DNA from: Candidatus Acetothermia bacterium
GTDB lineage: Bacteria > Bipolaricaulota > Bipolaricaulia > UBA7950 > UBA9294
Length of the DNA stretch: 15,240 nucleotides
Direction of reading: 5' to 3'
NCBI GenBank assembly: GCA_003650505.1
Contig: QMQL01000007.1
Span: forward strand, 1-15,240
Shown: piece after piece, positions 6,148 to 14,600 of the stretch
Position numbering within the stretch: the stretch's first letter is position 1
Layout: every line of letters begins with the position of its first letter
Notes under the pieces: generated by a model
The model's input: the letters and a program-made list of their open reading frames with translations, nothing else
Database searches by the model: none
Told to the model about the DNA's origin: nothing
Made by a program: the position numbers and the translations under genes

Positions 6148-9100
6148 TTACGCGAAAGTGAATCCCCCTTTGAAGGCGGCGAGGCAGGCATCGACCACGT
6201 CCGGATCGTAGAGCTTCCCTTTGCTCTTCCTGATCTCGTCCAGGGCGGCATCGATCCCGAGGGCGGGCCGGTACGGGCGGTGCGAGCTCATCGCCTCGAC
6301 CACGTCCGCGACCGCGAGGATCCGCGCCTCGAGGACGAGCTCTTCACCCTTAAGTCCCTGCGGATAACCGGAGCCGTCGAGCCTCTCGTGGTGCTGGAGG
6401 ACGATGTCGGCCACCGGCCACGGGAAGTCGATCCCTTTGAGGATCTCGTAGGCCTGCTGCGGATGAAACTTGATCAGGGCGGACTCCGTATCCGTCAACG
6501 CCGACGGTTTGGCGAGGATCTCGGCGGGAACGGCGAGCTTCCCGATGTCGTGAACAAGGGCAGCGTAGCGGATCGCCTCGACCTTGTCGGTGGGAAGTCC
6601 CATCTCCTCCGCGATTGCGACCGCCAGCTCCCCCACCCGCTGCTGGTGCCCGGCGGTGTAGGGATCCCGCAGCTCGATCGCCGCCCCCAACGCCTCGATG
6701 ATCCCCTCCAGCGTCCTTTGCAGCCTTTCGTAGCTCTCCTTCAGAACCTCCTCCGCCGCCATCCGTTCGGTGATATCGCGGATAATGGCGGTGGAGAACA
6801 TCTCATCCCCGACCTTCCAAGCGGCGCAGGAGAACTCGGCCGGGAACTCGCTCCCGTCCTTCCGCAGCCCGGTTTGGATCACCCGCCCTCTTATCCCGGT
6901 GACCTCCCCCGTATTCCGTCGTTGTTCCATCCGCTTCAAGAAGACCCTCCGGAAGCGCTCCGGCATGAGCAGGGCGATGGAACGGCCGACTATCTCCTCG
7001 GCGGTGTAACCAAAGATCTCCTGAGCCGCCTTGTTCCAAAAGACGACCTTCCCTTCCCCGTCCCCGATGACGATGGCATCGGCCGCGGACTCGGCCACGG
7101 AGCGGAACTGCTCCTCGGAACGCCGCAGTGATGTGAACAGCCGCGCGTTCTCCAGGGCGACGGCTGCTGCGGCCGCCAGGGTCTCCAGGAGCCGTTGGTC
7201 TCCGCCGGTGAAGGCGTCTTGGCGCGGGCCTTCGGCGTTGAGCACTCCGATGACCCGCCCCCGCAACTTGAGCGGGATACAGACCTCGGAGCGGCTGTTC
7301 GCCTTCCCGAGCAGGTAGCGCGGGTCGTGTGAGACATCCGGCAGATAGATCGTCTCCCCGGAGCGGGCGGCAGCGGCTATGATCCCGCGCTCGGAATCGA
7401 GCGGCAACTCCCGCAGCTCGTCCGGAACCTCACGCAGACACGCCTTGAGCGAGAGCCGGTCCCCACCCTCGTTCACCAGGTATAGGCTGCAATCCTCCAT
7501 GCCGAGGAGCTCGCGCGCCGCCTCCACCGTCGCCTGGGCGATCTTCTGCTCGTCCTGCAAGAGGACGAGCTTCCGTCCCAGAGCACGGATGGCGGACAGT
7601 CTCCTCTGCAGCTCCACCTGCGCGGTGATGTCCCGGGCGATCCCGAGGAAGCCGATGATCTTTCCATCCTTACGGAGAGGAGCGGAGTTGGCCGCTATCC
7701 AGAATCGCTGTCCGTTCTTGCCGACCACCTCGTACTCTCCGATTTCGTGCAGCGCCTCCCCGGAGAGGACCCGCTCGACCCGCGGCGCAAGGCGGTGTAG
7801 GGATTCGGGAGCGATCACGTCCCGTACGTTCATCCTGAGGAACTCCTCCTCCGAGTAGCCAAGGCGTTCCACCATCACGCGGTTCACCGAGAGGAAGCGG
7901 CCGCGTGAGTCGACGCTGAAGATGGCATCCGGGCTCGTCTCGATGATCAAGCGCATCTGCTCTTCCGACTCCCGCAGGGATGCTTCAAGCTTCTTGCGGA
8001 CGGTGATGTCGGTGTAATGCTCCACGCGCCCCCCGGCGTAGCGCCCGGAGCGAACCGGCTGGCTCCAGTGTTCGAGCCAGCGCTCTTCCCGTCCCGGGCC
8101 GGGCAGCACGTGACATTCGAAGTGCTGGACATAGGTGTTGCCCTCATACGAAGATAGGACCTTCTCCGCAAAACCGTCCGGATCCTCAAATATGTCCTTG
8201 ATCCGGGTGCGGATCAGCTCCCGCTTGTCCCTGCCGAGCACCTCCTCCCGCCGCAGGCCGAAGTAGCGCTCCAAGGCGCGGTTTATCCAGACGACCCCGA
8301 AGTCAGAATCGAGGATGAAGACCCCCACCGAGGAGCTGTCCAGCACGTCCTCGATCAGGGAGCGATACTTCGCCTCGCTCTCCCTTAACTTCTCCTCCGC
8401 TTGCACCCGGTCGGTGATATCGAGGATCTGGGCGATCGTCCTCATCCCTCCTGACGGGTCGCGGATGGCGGTGGCGCTTATTTCCACCCGCCTCTTCTTG
8501 CCGTCCTTTCGCACCACATTGAACTCGTAGCGGGACGGGACCTCCTCCCCGGCCTGACGGCGGCGGTAGCGCTCGGCCACGAGATCGCGGGACTCCTCGT
8601 CGAGGAACTCGCGGAAGTCGTGGCCGATGGCGTCCTCACGCTCCCAGCCGAAGATCCGGGTGAGCGGCTCGTTTACGTAAAGGATGCGGTAATCTTCATC
8701 GAGCATCAGTATTCCTGCGTGCGCGCCCTCGAGGATCGAGCGGAAAAGCGCCTCTGACCTCATCGTTCGCTGAAGGAGGCGGACGTTGGCGATCGCAACG
8801 CTGAGGGCGCTCGCCAGCCGCTGGAACCTCTCCAGATCTTCGCTCCCGAGTTCCACCTTGCTCCCGACATCGATCACTCCGACGATCTCGTCGCCGGCGA
8901 TTAGCGGCGCGGTAAGGACGGACCGATAGCCGAGGAGGCGAGCGATCGCCGGGACGAGCTTCCGCAGGGCAGGGTGATCGCCCGCCAACTCCCCGACCAG
9001 CCCGGCGATCTCCTCCGGCGTTGCAAGGAGGAACGCGCTCCGCTCGTGGATCGTTTGCCAATAATGGCCCCCCTCGATCACGGGAACGCGGAGCCCCCGC

Positions 9101-9324
9101 ACCTCGAACCCGACTAGCTTCTCGATCTTGCGGGTGAGGCTTTCCGGAAGACTCCAGTTTTGCGGGATGAGATGCTGCTTGTCGTTCTCGAGGAAGTAGA
9201 CGGTGGCGGCATACCCGGAGAACAGGGATTTTGCCCCCTCGGCAGCCAGGTGGATCACGCCGGCGAGGTCCTCGCCGCGCGATACCGCTGCGTAGATCCG
9301 GGTGAGTAGCTCTAGCTCGGTCAT
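6148..9324 (-). CDS. GAF/PAS sensor HD-GYP phosphodiesterase (1058 aa)
   Basis: A cytoplasmic sensor predicted to hydrolyse cyclic-di-GMP. Domains by eye: GAF (1-185), PAS (191-310), PAS (317-448), PAS (452-574), GAF (576-732), PAS (735-856), HD-GYP (872-1054). Conserved residues are all present: H893, H925-D926 in VHDIGK, H954, H978-H979, G986-Y987-P988 and D1007. The backbone of first PAS, second GAF, last PAS and HD-GYP matches the neighbouring 922-residue protein closely, with two PAS domains (317-574) added between. The N-terminal GAF has no clear counterpart there. The first Met follows AGGGGG at a short distance and an AT-rich promoter. No membrane segment is seen. Ligands of the PAS and GAF domains cannot be told from sequence; no obvious haem or flavin signature was recognised. 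Confidence 0.9.
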   Translation of the reverse strand: MTELELLTRIYAAVSRGEDLAGVIHLAAEGAKSLFSGYAATVYFLENDKQHLIPQNWSLPESLTRKIEKLVGFEVRGLRVPVIEGGHYWQTIHERSAFLLATPEEIAGLVGELAGDHPALRKLVPAIARLLGYRSVLTAPLIAGDEIVGVIDVGSKVELGSEDLERFQRLASALSVAIANVRLLQRTMRSEALFRSILEGAHAGILMLDEDYRILYVNEPLTRIFGWEREDAIGHDFREFLDEESRDLVAERYRRRQAGEEVPSRYEFNVVRKDGKKRRVEISATAIRDPSGGMRTIAQILDITDRVQAEEKLRESEAKYRSLIEDVLDSSSVGVFILDSDFGVVWINRALERYFGLRREEVLGRDKRELIRTRIKDIFEDPDGFAEKVLSSYEGNTYVQHFECHVLPGPGREERWLEHWSQPVRSGRYAGGRVEHYTDITVRKKLEASLRESEEQMRLIIETSPDAIFSVDSRGRFLSVNRVMVERLGYSEEEFLRMNVRDVIAPESLHRLAPRVERVLSGEALHEIGEYEVVGKNGQRFWIAANSAPLRKDGKIIGFLGIARDITAQVELQRRLSAIRALGRKLVLLQDEQKIAQATVEAARELLGMEDCSLYLVNEGGDRLSLKACLREVPDELRELPLDSERGIIAAAARSGETIYLPDVSHDPRYLLGKANSRSEVCIPLKLRGRVIGVLNAEGPRQDAFTGGDQRLLETLAAAAAVALENARLFTSLRRSEEQFRSVAESAADAIVIGDGEGKVVFWNKAAQEIFGYTAEEIVGRSIALLMPERFRRVFLKRMEQRRNTGEVTGIRGRVIQTGLRKDGSEFPAEFSCAAWKVGDEMFSTAIIRDITERMAAEEVLKESYERLQRTLEGIIEALGAAIELRDPYTAGHQQRVGELAVAIAEEMGLPTDKVEAIRYAALVHDIGKLAVPAEILAKPSALTDTESALIKFHPQQAYEILKGIDFPWPVADIVLQHHERLDGSGYPQGLKGEELVLEARILAVADVVEAMSSHRPYRPALGIDAALDEIRKSKGKLYDPDVVDACLAAFKGGFTFA

Positions 9325-9344
9325 CGTCCCCCTATAATTATCGT

Positions 9345-9372
9345 TTTATATAAACAACCAATATGTTATCAG
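9345..9372 (-). promoter_or_regulatory. Likely promoter of the 1058-residue HD-GYP gene
   Basis: In an AT-rich block just before the gene, the - strand reads CTGATA (9367-9372), 16 bases, TATAAA (9345-9350). The transcript would start about 16 bases before the ATG, with AGGGGG as ribosome site. An alternative, TTGGTT with 17 bases to ATTATA, would give an almost leaderless mRNA. The region is convincing as a promoter; the exact hexamers less so. Confidence 0.45.
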
Positions 9373-9423
9373 TTCGCGAGGCCGAAAACGAACCATCGGT
9401 CCGGGACGTTGAGAAATACCCCT

Positions 9424-9475
9424 GGAACGGGATCCTGCGCGTAGACGCTAGATCATCCCGGCCGGCGAGCGTTCC
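9424..9475. repeat. Nested imperfect inverted repeat between mazF and the HD-GYP gene
   Basis: Outer arms GGAACG (9424-9429) and CGTTCC (9470-9475) enclose inner arms GGGAT/ATCCC and a small GCG-TAGA-CGC stem. It lies ten bases past the mazF stop, so it may end or stabilise the mazEF transcript. There is no T-run and the bulges are large, so the structure is tentative. Confidence 0.28.
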
Positions 9476-9484
9476 ATGATACGG

Positions 9485-9823
9485 CTAGGGAAGATCGAGG
9501 CTCCTTTGCAACGCGCGGTTCACTTCTTCCATCCTCTCCTTTGCCAAGCGTCCGAGTTTCTTTACCAGCCGTTCCTTGTCGATGGTGCGGATCTGTTCAA
9601 GAAGAATGATGGAATCCCTGGGAAGTCCGCTTTCTTCCGCGCTAACCGTGACGTGGACCGGCATCCGCCTCTTTGTCCGTGAGGTGATGGCAGCAACGAT
9701 GGTCGTGCTGGAATGCTCGTTTCCGACGTCGTTCTGGATGACCAGCACCGGCCGGAGCCCACCCTGTTCATGCCCGCGCACCGGGCTAAGGTCGGCAAGG
9801 TAGATATCACCCCTTGTGACCAT
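9485..9823 (-). CDS. mazF: MazF/PemK-family mRNA interferase toxin
   Basis: A 112-residue toxin of the MazF family, ribosome-independent endoribonucleases that cut single-stranded mRNA at short motifs and halt growth when the antitoxin is lost. The sequence is very close in pattern to Bacillus subtilis MazF (EndoA/NdoA): RGDIYLADLSPV at 4-15, EQGGLRPVLVIQNDVGN at 19-35, TIVAAITS at 41-48 and SIILLEQIRTIDKERL at 71-86. The catalytic pair of the family corresponds to R24 and T47, and both are present, so the toxin looks intact. The start lies inside the antitoxin gene (17-base overlap) with only a weak ribosome site, which implies translation coupled to the antitoxin. The cleavage motif is not predictable here. 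Confidence 0.95.
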   Translation of the reverse strand: MVTRGDIYLADLSPVRGHEQGGLRPVLVIQNDVGNEHSSTTIVAAITSRTKRRMPVHVTVSAEESGLPRDSIILLEQIRTIDKERLVKKLGRLAKERMEEVNRALQRSLDLP

Positions 9824-10058
9824 AATCGGCCCACACTTCGTTGACGACGGGTTCCGATTCCTCGGCCAACTCGCGGTTCAAAGCGGCCATCTCTTGGTAG
9901 CCTTCGATCATCTCCTGCCGTTCCTTCTCCTTGATGTAGTGCGTCAGTGCTTCCTTGATGACGCGGCTGCGGGGTTTCTTCTCCATCTGCGCCGTCTCAT
10001 CGGTCAGACGCACCAAGTCAGCGGGAAGGCTTATCGTCAATTTCACCGTATTCCCCAT
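9807..10058 (-). CDS. mazE: Ribbon-helix-helix antitoxin of MazF (MazE/EndoAI type)
   Basis: An 83-residue antitoxin. The N-terminal TVKLTISLPADL (4-15) is the DNA-binding beta strand and turn of the CopG/Arc ribbon-helix-helix fold, followed by helices including SRVIKEALTHYIKEKER (31-47). The C-terminal acidic part (62-83, ending near W76) would wrap around MazF. This is the Bacillus type of MazE, not the AbrB-fold type of E. coli. The ATG is preceded by GGAGGT at six bases, a strong site that fits the need for excess antitoxin. It is the first gene of a two-gene unit. As a dimer it should bind its own promoter, where suitable inverted repeats are seen. Confidence 0.92.
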   Translation of the reverse strand: MGNTVKLTISLPADLVRLTDETAQMEKKPRSRVIKEALTHYIKEKERQEMIEGYQEMAALNRELAEESEPVVNEVWADYGHKG

Positions 10059-10083
10059 CGCCGTACCTCCAAACCATAACTTT

Positions 10084-10122
10084 GTTCATACTAATAGTAC
10101 GGCTAGTCGGTACGAACATCAA
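10084..10122 (-). promoter_or_regulatory. mazEF promoter with embedded operator repeats
   Basis: The - strand reads TTGATG (10117-10122), 17 bases, TACTAT (10094-10099), with a start near 10087 and a leader of about 30 bases. Two layers of symmetry cover it. An 8-base inverted repeat, GTTCATAC (10084-10091) and GTACGAAC (10110-10117), has seven of eight matching positions, and a TACTA-A-TAGTA palindrome (10089-10099) sits on the -10. This is the layout expected for autorepression by the ribbon-helix-helix antitoxin and its toxin complex. Confidence 0.65.
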
Positions 10123-10150
10123 TGTCTGTCGGTTGGTAACGCGCCCGCGC

Positions 10151-11245
10151 TCAATCGGTCATCTGTAGGGATGCGTCCTCGGAGGAGAACCGCTCTTTAA
10201 TGGCTAGGATCTCGGCGGTGATCGAGAAGAATGCGTCTACGACTTGGGGATCGAAATGGGTTCCCCGCCCTTCCTGGATGATCGAAAACGACTTCTCGAT
10301 CGAGAACGGTTCCTTGTACGGCCTCTTTGAAGTGAGGGCGTCGAACACGTCGGCGATGGCGGTGATCCGTCCGGCGATCGGGATCTCCTCGCCTCTTAGC
10401 CCATGGGGATAGCCGGTGCCGTCCCATTTCTCATGGTGGGTGAGTGCGATCGTCTCGCCGAGCTTGATGTACACGGCGCTGGAGCGTTCGAGGATGCGCC
10501 CACCGATCGCGGTGTGCTGTTTCATGATCTCCCACTCGTCCTGGTCGAGCTTCCCTGGCTTTAAGAGGATCCGGTCGGGGATCCCGATCTTCCCGATATC
10601 GTGCATGGGGGCAGCGTAGAGGATCGACTCGGCCTCATCTTCGGGAAGGCCAATCTCGCGGGCGACGGCGGCGGAGTAGTGGCTCATCCGCATGATGTGC
10701 GCACCTGTCTCTTCATCCTTGTACTCAGCGGCTCGGGAGAGGCGGTAGATCGTCTCCAAGGATGTTGCTTTGATCTCTTGAAACGCGCTCTGCAGTTCCT
10801 GCGTCCGTTTTGCGACCTCGATCTCGAGCTCCCCCTGGTAATCACGCATGTGGTCGTTGTATGCCTTTACCTTGAGGAGCGTGTGCACGCGGGCGCGGAG
10901 CTCGGTCTTGTCGATCGGCTTGGTGAGGAAGTCATCGGCTCCGGCTTCGAGTGCCTTGACGCGGGCCTCTACGTCGTGAAGCGCCGTCACCATGACGATG
11001 GGGACGATTTGAGTGACTTCATCTTGCTTGAGCCGCGCTGCGACCTCGAACCCGTCGAGCACCGGCATCATGACGTCGAGCAGGATCAGATCTGGTGGAG
11101 ACTCTGCCGCTTTCACGAGCCCCTCCTCGCCATTCCGGGCGAGGTCAACAGCGTACCCCAACGGGGCGAGGAGGGCCTCCATCAGACGCAGGTTCCGATC
11201 CTCATCGTCGACGACCAGGATCCGCGGGCGCTTGTCCGTCATCAT
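10151..11245 (-). CDS. Response regulator with HD-GYP phosphodiesterase output
   Basis: A 364-residue protein of the RpfG architecture. The receiver domain (6-125) has the acidic pair D13-D14, phospho-acceptor D57 in LLDVMMP, T87 and K109. A helical linker (126-165) leads to an HD-GYP domain (about 165-350) with H183, H215-D216 in MHDIGK, H244, H270-H271, G278-Y279-P280 and D299, so both halves look active. Phosphorylation by the kinase upstream in the operon probably sets hydrolysis of cyclic-di-GMP. The start codon overlaps the stop of the preceding receiver gene as ATGA, and the second codon is also ATG. GAGGAGG just upstream serves either ATG, with better spacing for the second. It is the last gene of the operon. 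Confidence 0.94.
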   Translation of the reverse strand: MMTDKRPRILVVDDEDRNLRLMEALLAPLGYAVDLARNGEEGLVKAAESPPDLILLDVMMPVLDGFEVAARLKQDEVTQIVPIVMVTALHDVEARVKALEAGADDFLTKPIDKTELRARVHTLLKVKAYNDHMRDYQGELEIEVAKRTQELQSAFQEIKATSLETIYRLSRAAEYKDEETGAHIMRMSHYSAAVAREIGLPEDEAESILYAAPMHDIGKIGIPDRILLKPGKLDQDEWEIMKQHTAIGGRILERSSAVYIKLGETIALTHHEKWDGTGYPHGLRGEEIPIAGRITAIADVFDALTSKRPYKEPFSIEKSFSIIQEGRGTHFDPQVVDAFFSITAEILAIKERFSSEDASLQMTD

Positions 11246-11619
11246 TCCTCCTCGTGCAGATGAAACCGCACTCTGTCCAACAGCATATGGATATCCACCG
11301 GCTTGGCGAGGAAGTCGTCGAAGCCCTGCTGAAGAAGGCGTTCTTCGTCCCCGCGCATGGCATAGGCGGTGACGGCGATGATCGGGATTCCCTTAGTTTT
11401 GGGATCGGTTTTCAACGCCCTCATTGCCGCGACTCCGTTTAGCCGGGGGAGCTTGATGTCCATCAGGACCAGATCAGGAGTCCTCTCCTTTGCCAGTTTG
11501 ACGCCCTGCTCGCCGTCTGCTGCCGTGATGGTCGCGTACCCGGAGGCTTGAAGAAGGTCGGAGGTCAGCTTCAATCCCCGGTGATCATCGTCCACGATTA
11601 GAATGAGCTTCCTCTTCAT
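11242..11619 (-). CDS. Single-domain response regulator (receiver only)
   Basis: A 125-residue stand-alone receiver of the CheY/DivK kind. It carries D10-D11-D12, phospho-acceptor D54 in VLMDIKLP, T84 and K106, with no output domain. Such proteins act by protein contact, often as a phosphate shuttle or as an allosteric regulator of a kinase. It begins three bases after the stop of the histidine kinase gene and its stop overlaps the start of the receiver-HD-GYP gene, so all three are probably made together. A kinase, a bare receiver and a receiver-enzyme in a row suggest either branching phosphate flow or a phosphate sink. Which it is cannot be told from the sequence. Confidence 0.93.
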   Translation of the reverse strand: MKRKLILIVDDDHRGLKLTSDLLQASGYATITAADGEQGVKLAKERTPDLVLMDIKLPRLNGVAAMRALKTDPKTKGIPIIAVTAYAMRGDEERLLQQGFDDFLAKPVDIHMLLDRVRFHLHEEE

Positions 11620-11622
11620 TTC

Positions 11623-14600
11623 TCAAAGCGTTTCGGCTTGTTTCCCAAGGCTATCCATCAATTCCTCGACCGTCTCGCCGTCCGTGGGGAACGCCGCTTT
11701 GAGCCAATGCAGCTCCGTGTCTGTGACTAGCTTTTTCATCTTCGATAGTATGCGATCGCTGGCGATCTTCGCTTGCTCCCTTCCGATTTCGGGAAAGATC
11801 AAACAGACGTTCCCTTCCGCGTCAAGCCCGCAAAAATCGTATCTTCGCGACTCCTTCTTTGCGAGATCCTTGAGCAGTTGCTCCCTCCCAGACAGGGCTC
11901 CGGGAGCGCCGCGTAGCTGACAGATGGTGAATACCCCTCCGTACCTTCGCGCTCGCTCGATCGCTCCTTCCAATCGCTCCAAGAAAGCTACGGTTTCCGG
12001 TGAAGGGAACCTCCATCCCTCCTTGAGATAAAGCGGGAGTGTGAAGTAGAAGTGGCTTCCCTTCCCCAGCCCTTCGCTTTCCACCCCGATCATTCCCCCG
12101 TGCATCTCGACGATCCGCTTGCTGATCGCAAGCCCGAGTCCGGTCCCGGGTGGTTTCCCCTCCTTCTTGCCGGCTTGGTAGAACTCGTCAAAGATCCGGG
12201 CTTGATCCTCCGGGGCGATCCCGATCCCGGTGTCGGAGACGCTGATCAAGAGTTCCTCCTCTTGTTTGCTTGCCTCTACCGTGATCGCCCCGCCGTCGGG
12301 GGTGAACTTGGCTGCATTCGAAAGGAGGTTCAGCATAACCTGCTTCAACTTACGGGCGTCGGCGGTGACCACGAGGTCATCGAGTTCGGCGGAGATGTTC
12401 AACGCGAGAGAGATTCCGTGTGCCCGGGCCTTCTCCCTGATTAAAACGAGGGACCCTTCTAGGAGTTCTTTGATCATTACCGGTAAGGGCTCAAGCTCCA
12501 TCCTCTCCGCCTCGATCTTGGAGAGGTCGAGAATGTCGTTTATCAGCGAAAGGAGGTGCTTGCCGCTCTCCAGGATGTCGTTCATGTATTCCGCTTGCTT
12601 GTCCGTGAGGGCTCCGAAGTATTCGTCTTGGAGGACCTGAGAGAATCCGATGATCGCGTTAAGCGGCGTGCGTAGCTCGTGGGACATGTTCATTAGGAAC
12701 TGAGATTTCGCTTGGTTGGCCGCTTCGGCGGTCTCCTTCTCCACGCGAAGAGCCTCCATTTTTCGACGGTGGGTGATGTCCTCACATATCACTACGTAGT
12801 AGAGGACACGACCGTGGCTATCCTTTATCAGCCGCGCGGATTTGGAAACCCAAACCTTCTCTCCCTCTCGGCGGCGAAGGGGTGTTTCGAAGTCCGTAAC
12901 GACTTCATTCTCTTTCAGCTCACGGAGGAACTGTCTCTGCCGAGCGGGATAAACATAGAGTTCTCGGGTGTTCTTGACGCTGTCGATGAATTCCTGAGGG
13001 GAATCGTACCCGAGGGTTTGGGCCATGGCCGGGTTGGCGAGGAGGAGCTTCCCGTCGTGGGTCGCTTGGTAGATCCCCTCCGCGGCGTTCTCGAAGATAC
13101 CCTGGTAGCGCTTTTCGGCCTCCTCGATCGCCGCGAACATCCGAGAACTCTTGATAGCGATCGCTGCCTGTCCGGCTAGCGTCTCGAAAAAATCGACATC
13201 CTCGGGGGAGAACTGCGTCGGTTTTATGGTTGTGATGTGCAGGATGCCGATCGTCTCACCATCGGCAACGAGCGGTACCCCGAGGTAGGAGACCAATCCA
13301 TATTTGCGAATCAATTCTTGGTTGAGTTGAGCACGTGGATCCTGAGAGAGATCGGGGATGATCACTGGTTCCTGGCGTTTCACGAACCAGCGCAGGAAGC
13401 TTTCGGAGAGTTCGAACGCTTTTTCATGAACGATTGTCCCGTTCGGAAGCCGCATCGCCTGAACCCGGATCCGCTCGCCATTGAACAGGCTGATCGCCGC
13501 TGCGTCCGCGCCGAGCTTCGGCGGGATGTGTTTTAACACAATCTCCGTGATCCCCTCTATCGAGAGGCGAGAGATGATCGCCCGGTCGATCTCCCGCAAG
13601 ATCTCGAGCCGTATCAGTCGCTCAGTCGCATGCTGGAACTGGTAGGCGTGGTCGATCGCTAAAGCGAGATACTCCCCCATTCCCCGCAGAGAGCGGACCT
13701 CCACCTCATTCAACGCCTCGTACCGGTGACAGGCGATCAGCAACACCCCGATCAGCTCTGTGCCGCCCTCCTTCTCAACAGTGAGGGGAAAGGATCCGAG
13801 GGCTTGGATCCCGGCCGCTTTCATGAAGTCGGGGATGGCCCCTGCTTCGCTCAGACGTTCATGCGCCACAAGCGGTTCATTATGATTTTTGAGTAGCGGA
13901 AACTCGCCCGGGGCAAGGGTGGAAATCCGCGCACGCACGTCATCGGCGATTCCCCGCCACTTCCGCAGCACGAACTCGTCTTTCCCCTCCCGCAGGTAGA
14001 CCCCGCCCATCTCGACCTTGAGGAAGGACGTGGTCTCCTCCAGGATGGTTTCAAGACGCTGATCGAGGTCAAAAGAGTGGAGAATAGATTCAATGGTGCG
14101 GGTTCTCGTAGTGAGTTCCCGTTGCTGTTCGAACAGCGCCCGTTCGGTCTGCTCGTGCAGCTTCCGTTCGCGCACTTCATGCAGGGCGTTTGAGATGTGG
14201 TGAGCGAGGGTCTCTACCGTGGGGATGAACTCCTCCGCCAGCTTCGGTGCGCTTACCCCAAGGACAGCGATGACCTTGTCTTGGGTACGAATTGGGGTAA
14301 GGATTGTGGTTTCCCCCCTGTAACCCAAGGTTTTTGCGATCATGGGGGCAGCCGGTCCGGGAAACAACTCACGGATGATTTCCTCAACCGCGGTGTAGGT
14401 GCTTTCCCCTGTTTCGAGCACCCGGCGGTAGACCGTCGAACGGGATAAGTCAAGTTTGTGGTCGGGTAGGGTCAGCCCGGTCAGCTTTTCCGCTTTCTCA
14501 ACGATCTTGGGTGGATGCGACGTTGCCGCGATCTCCAACTTGGTGCCGTCCTCCGTCAATCGAACGATGGACGCTGAATACCGCCCCGAGCGGCCAAACT

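Noticed and set aside
6088..7131. Open frame of 347 codons on the + strand opposite the second large HD-GYP gene
   Set aside because: Same antisense shadow in the same relative frame as the one at 3510-4721; no recognisable fold.
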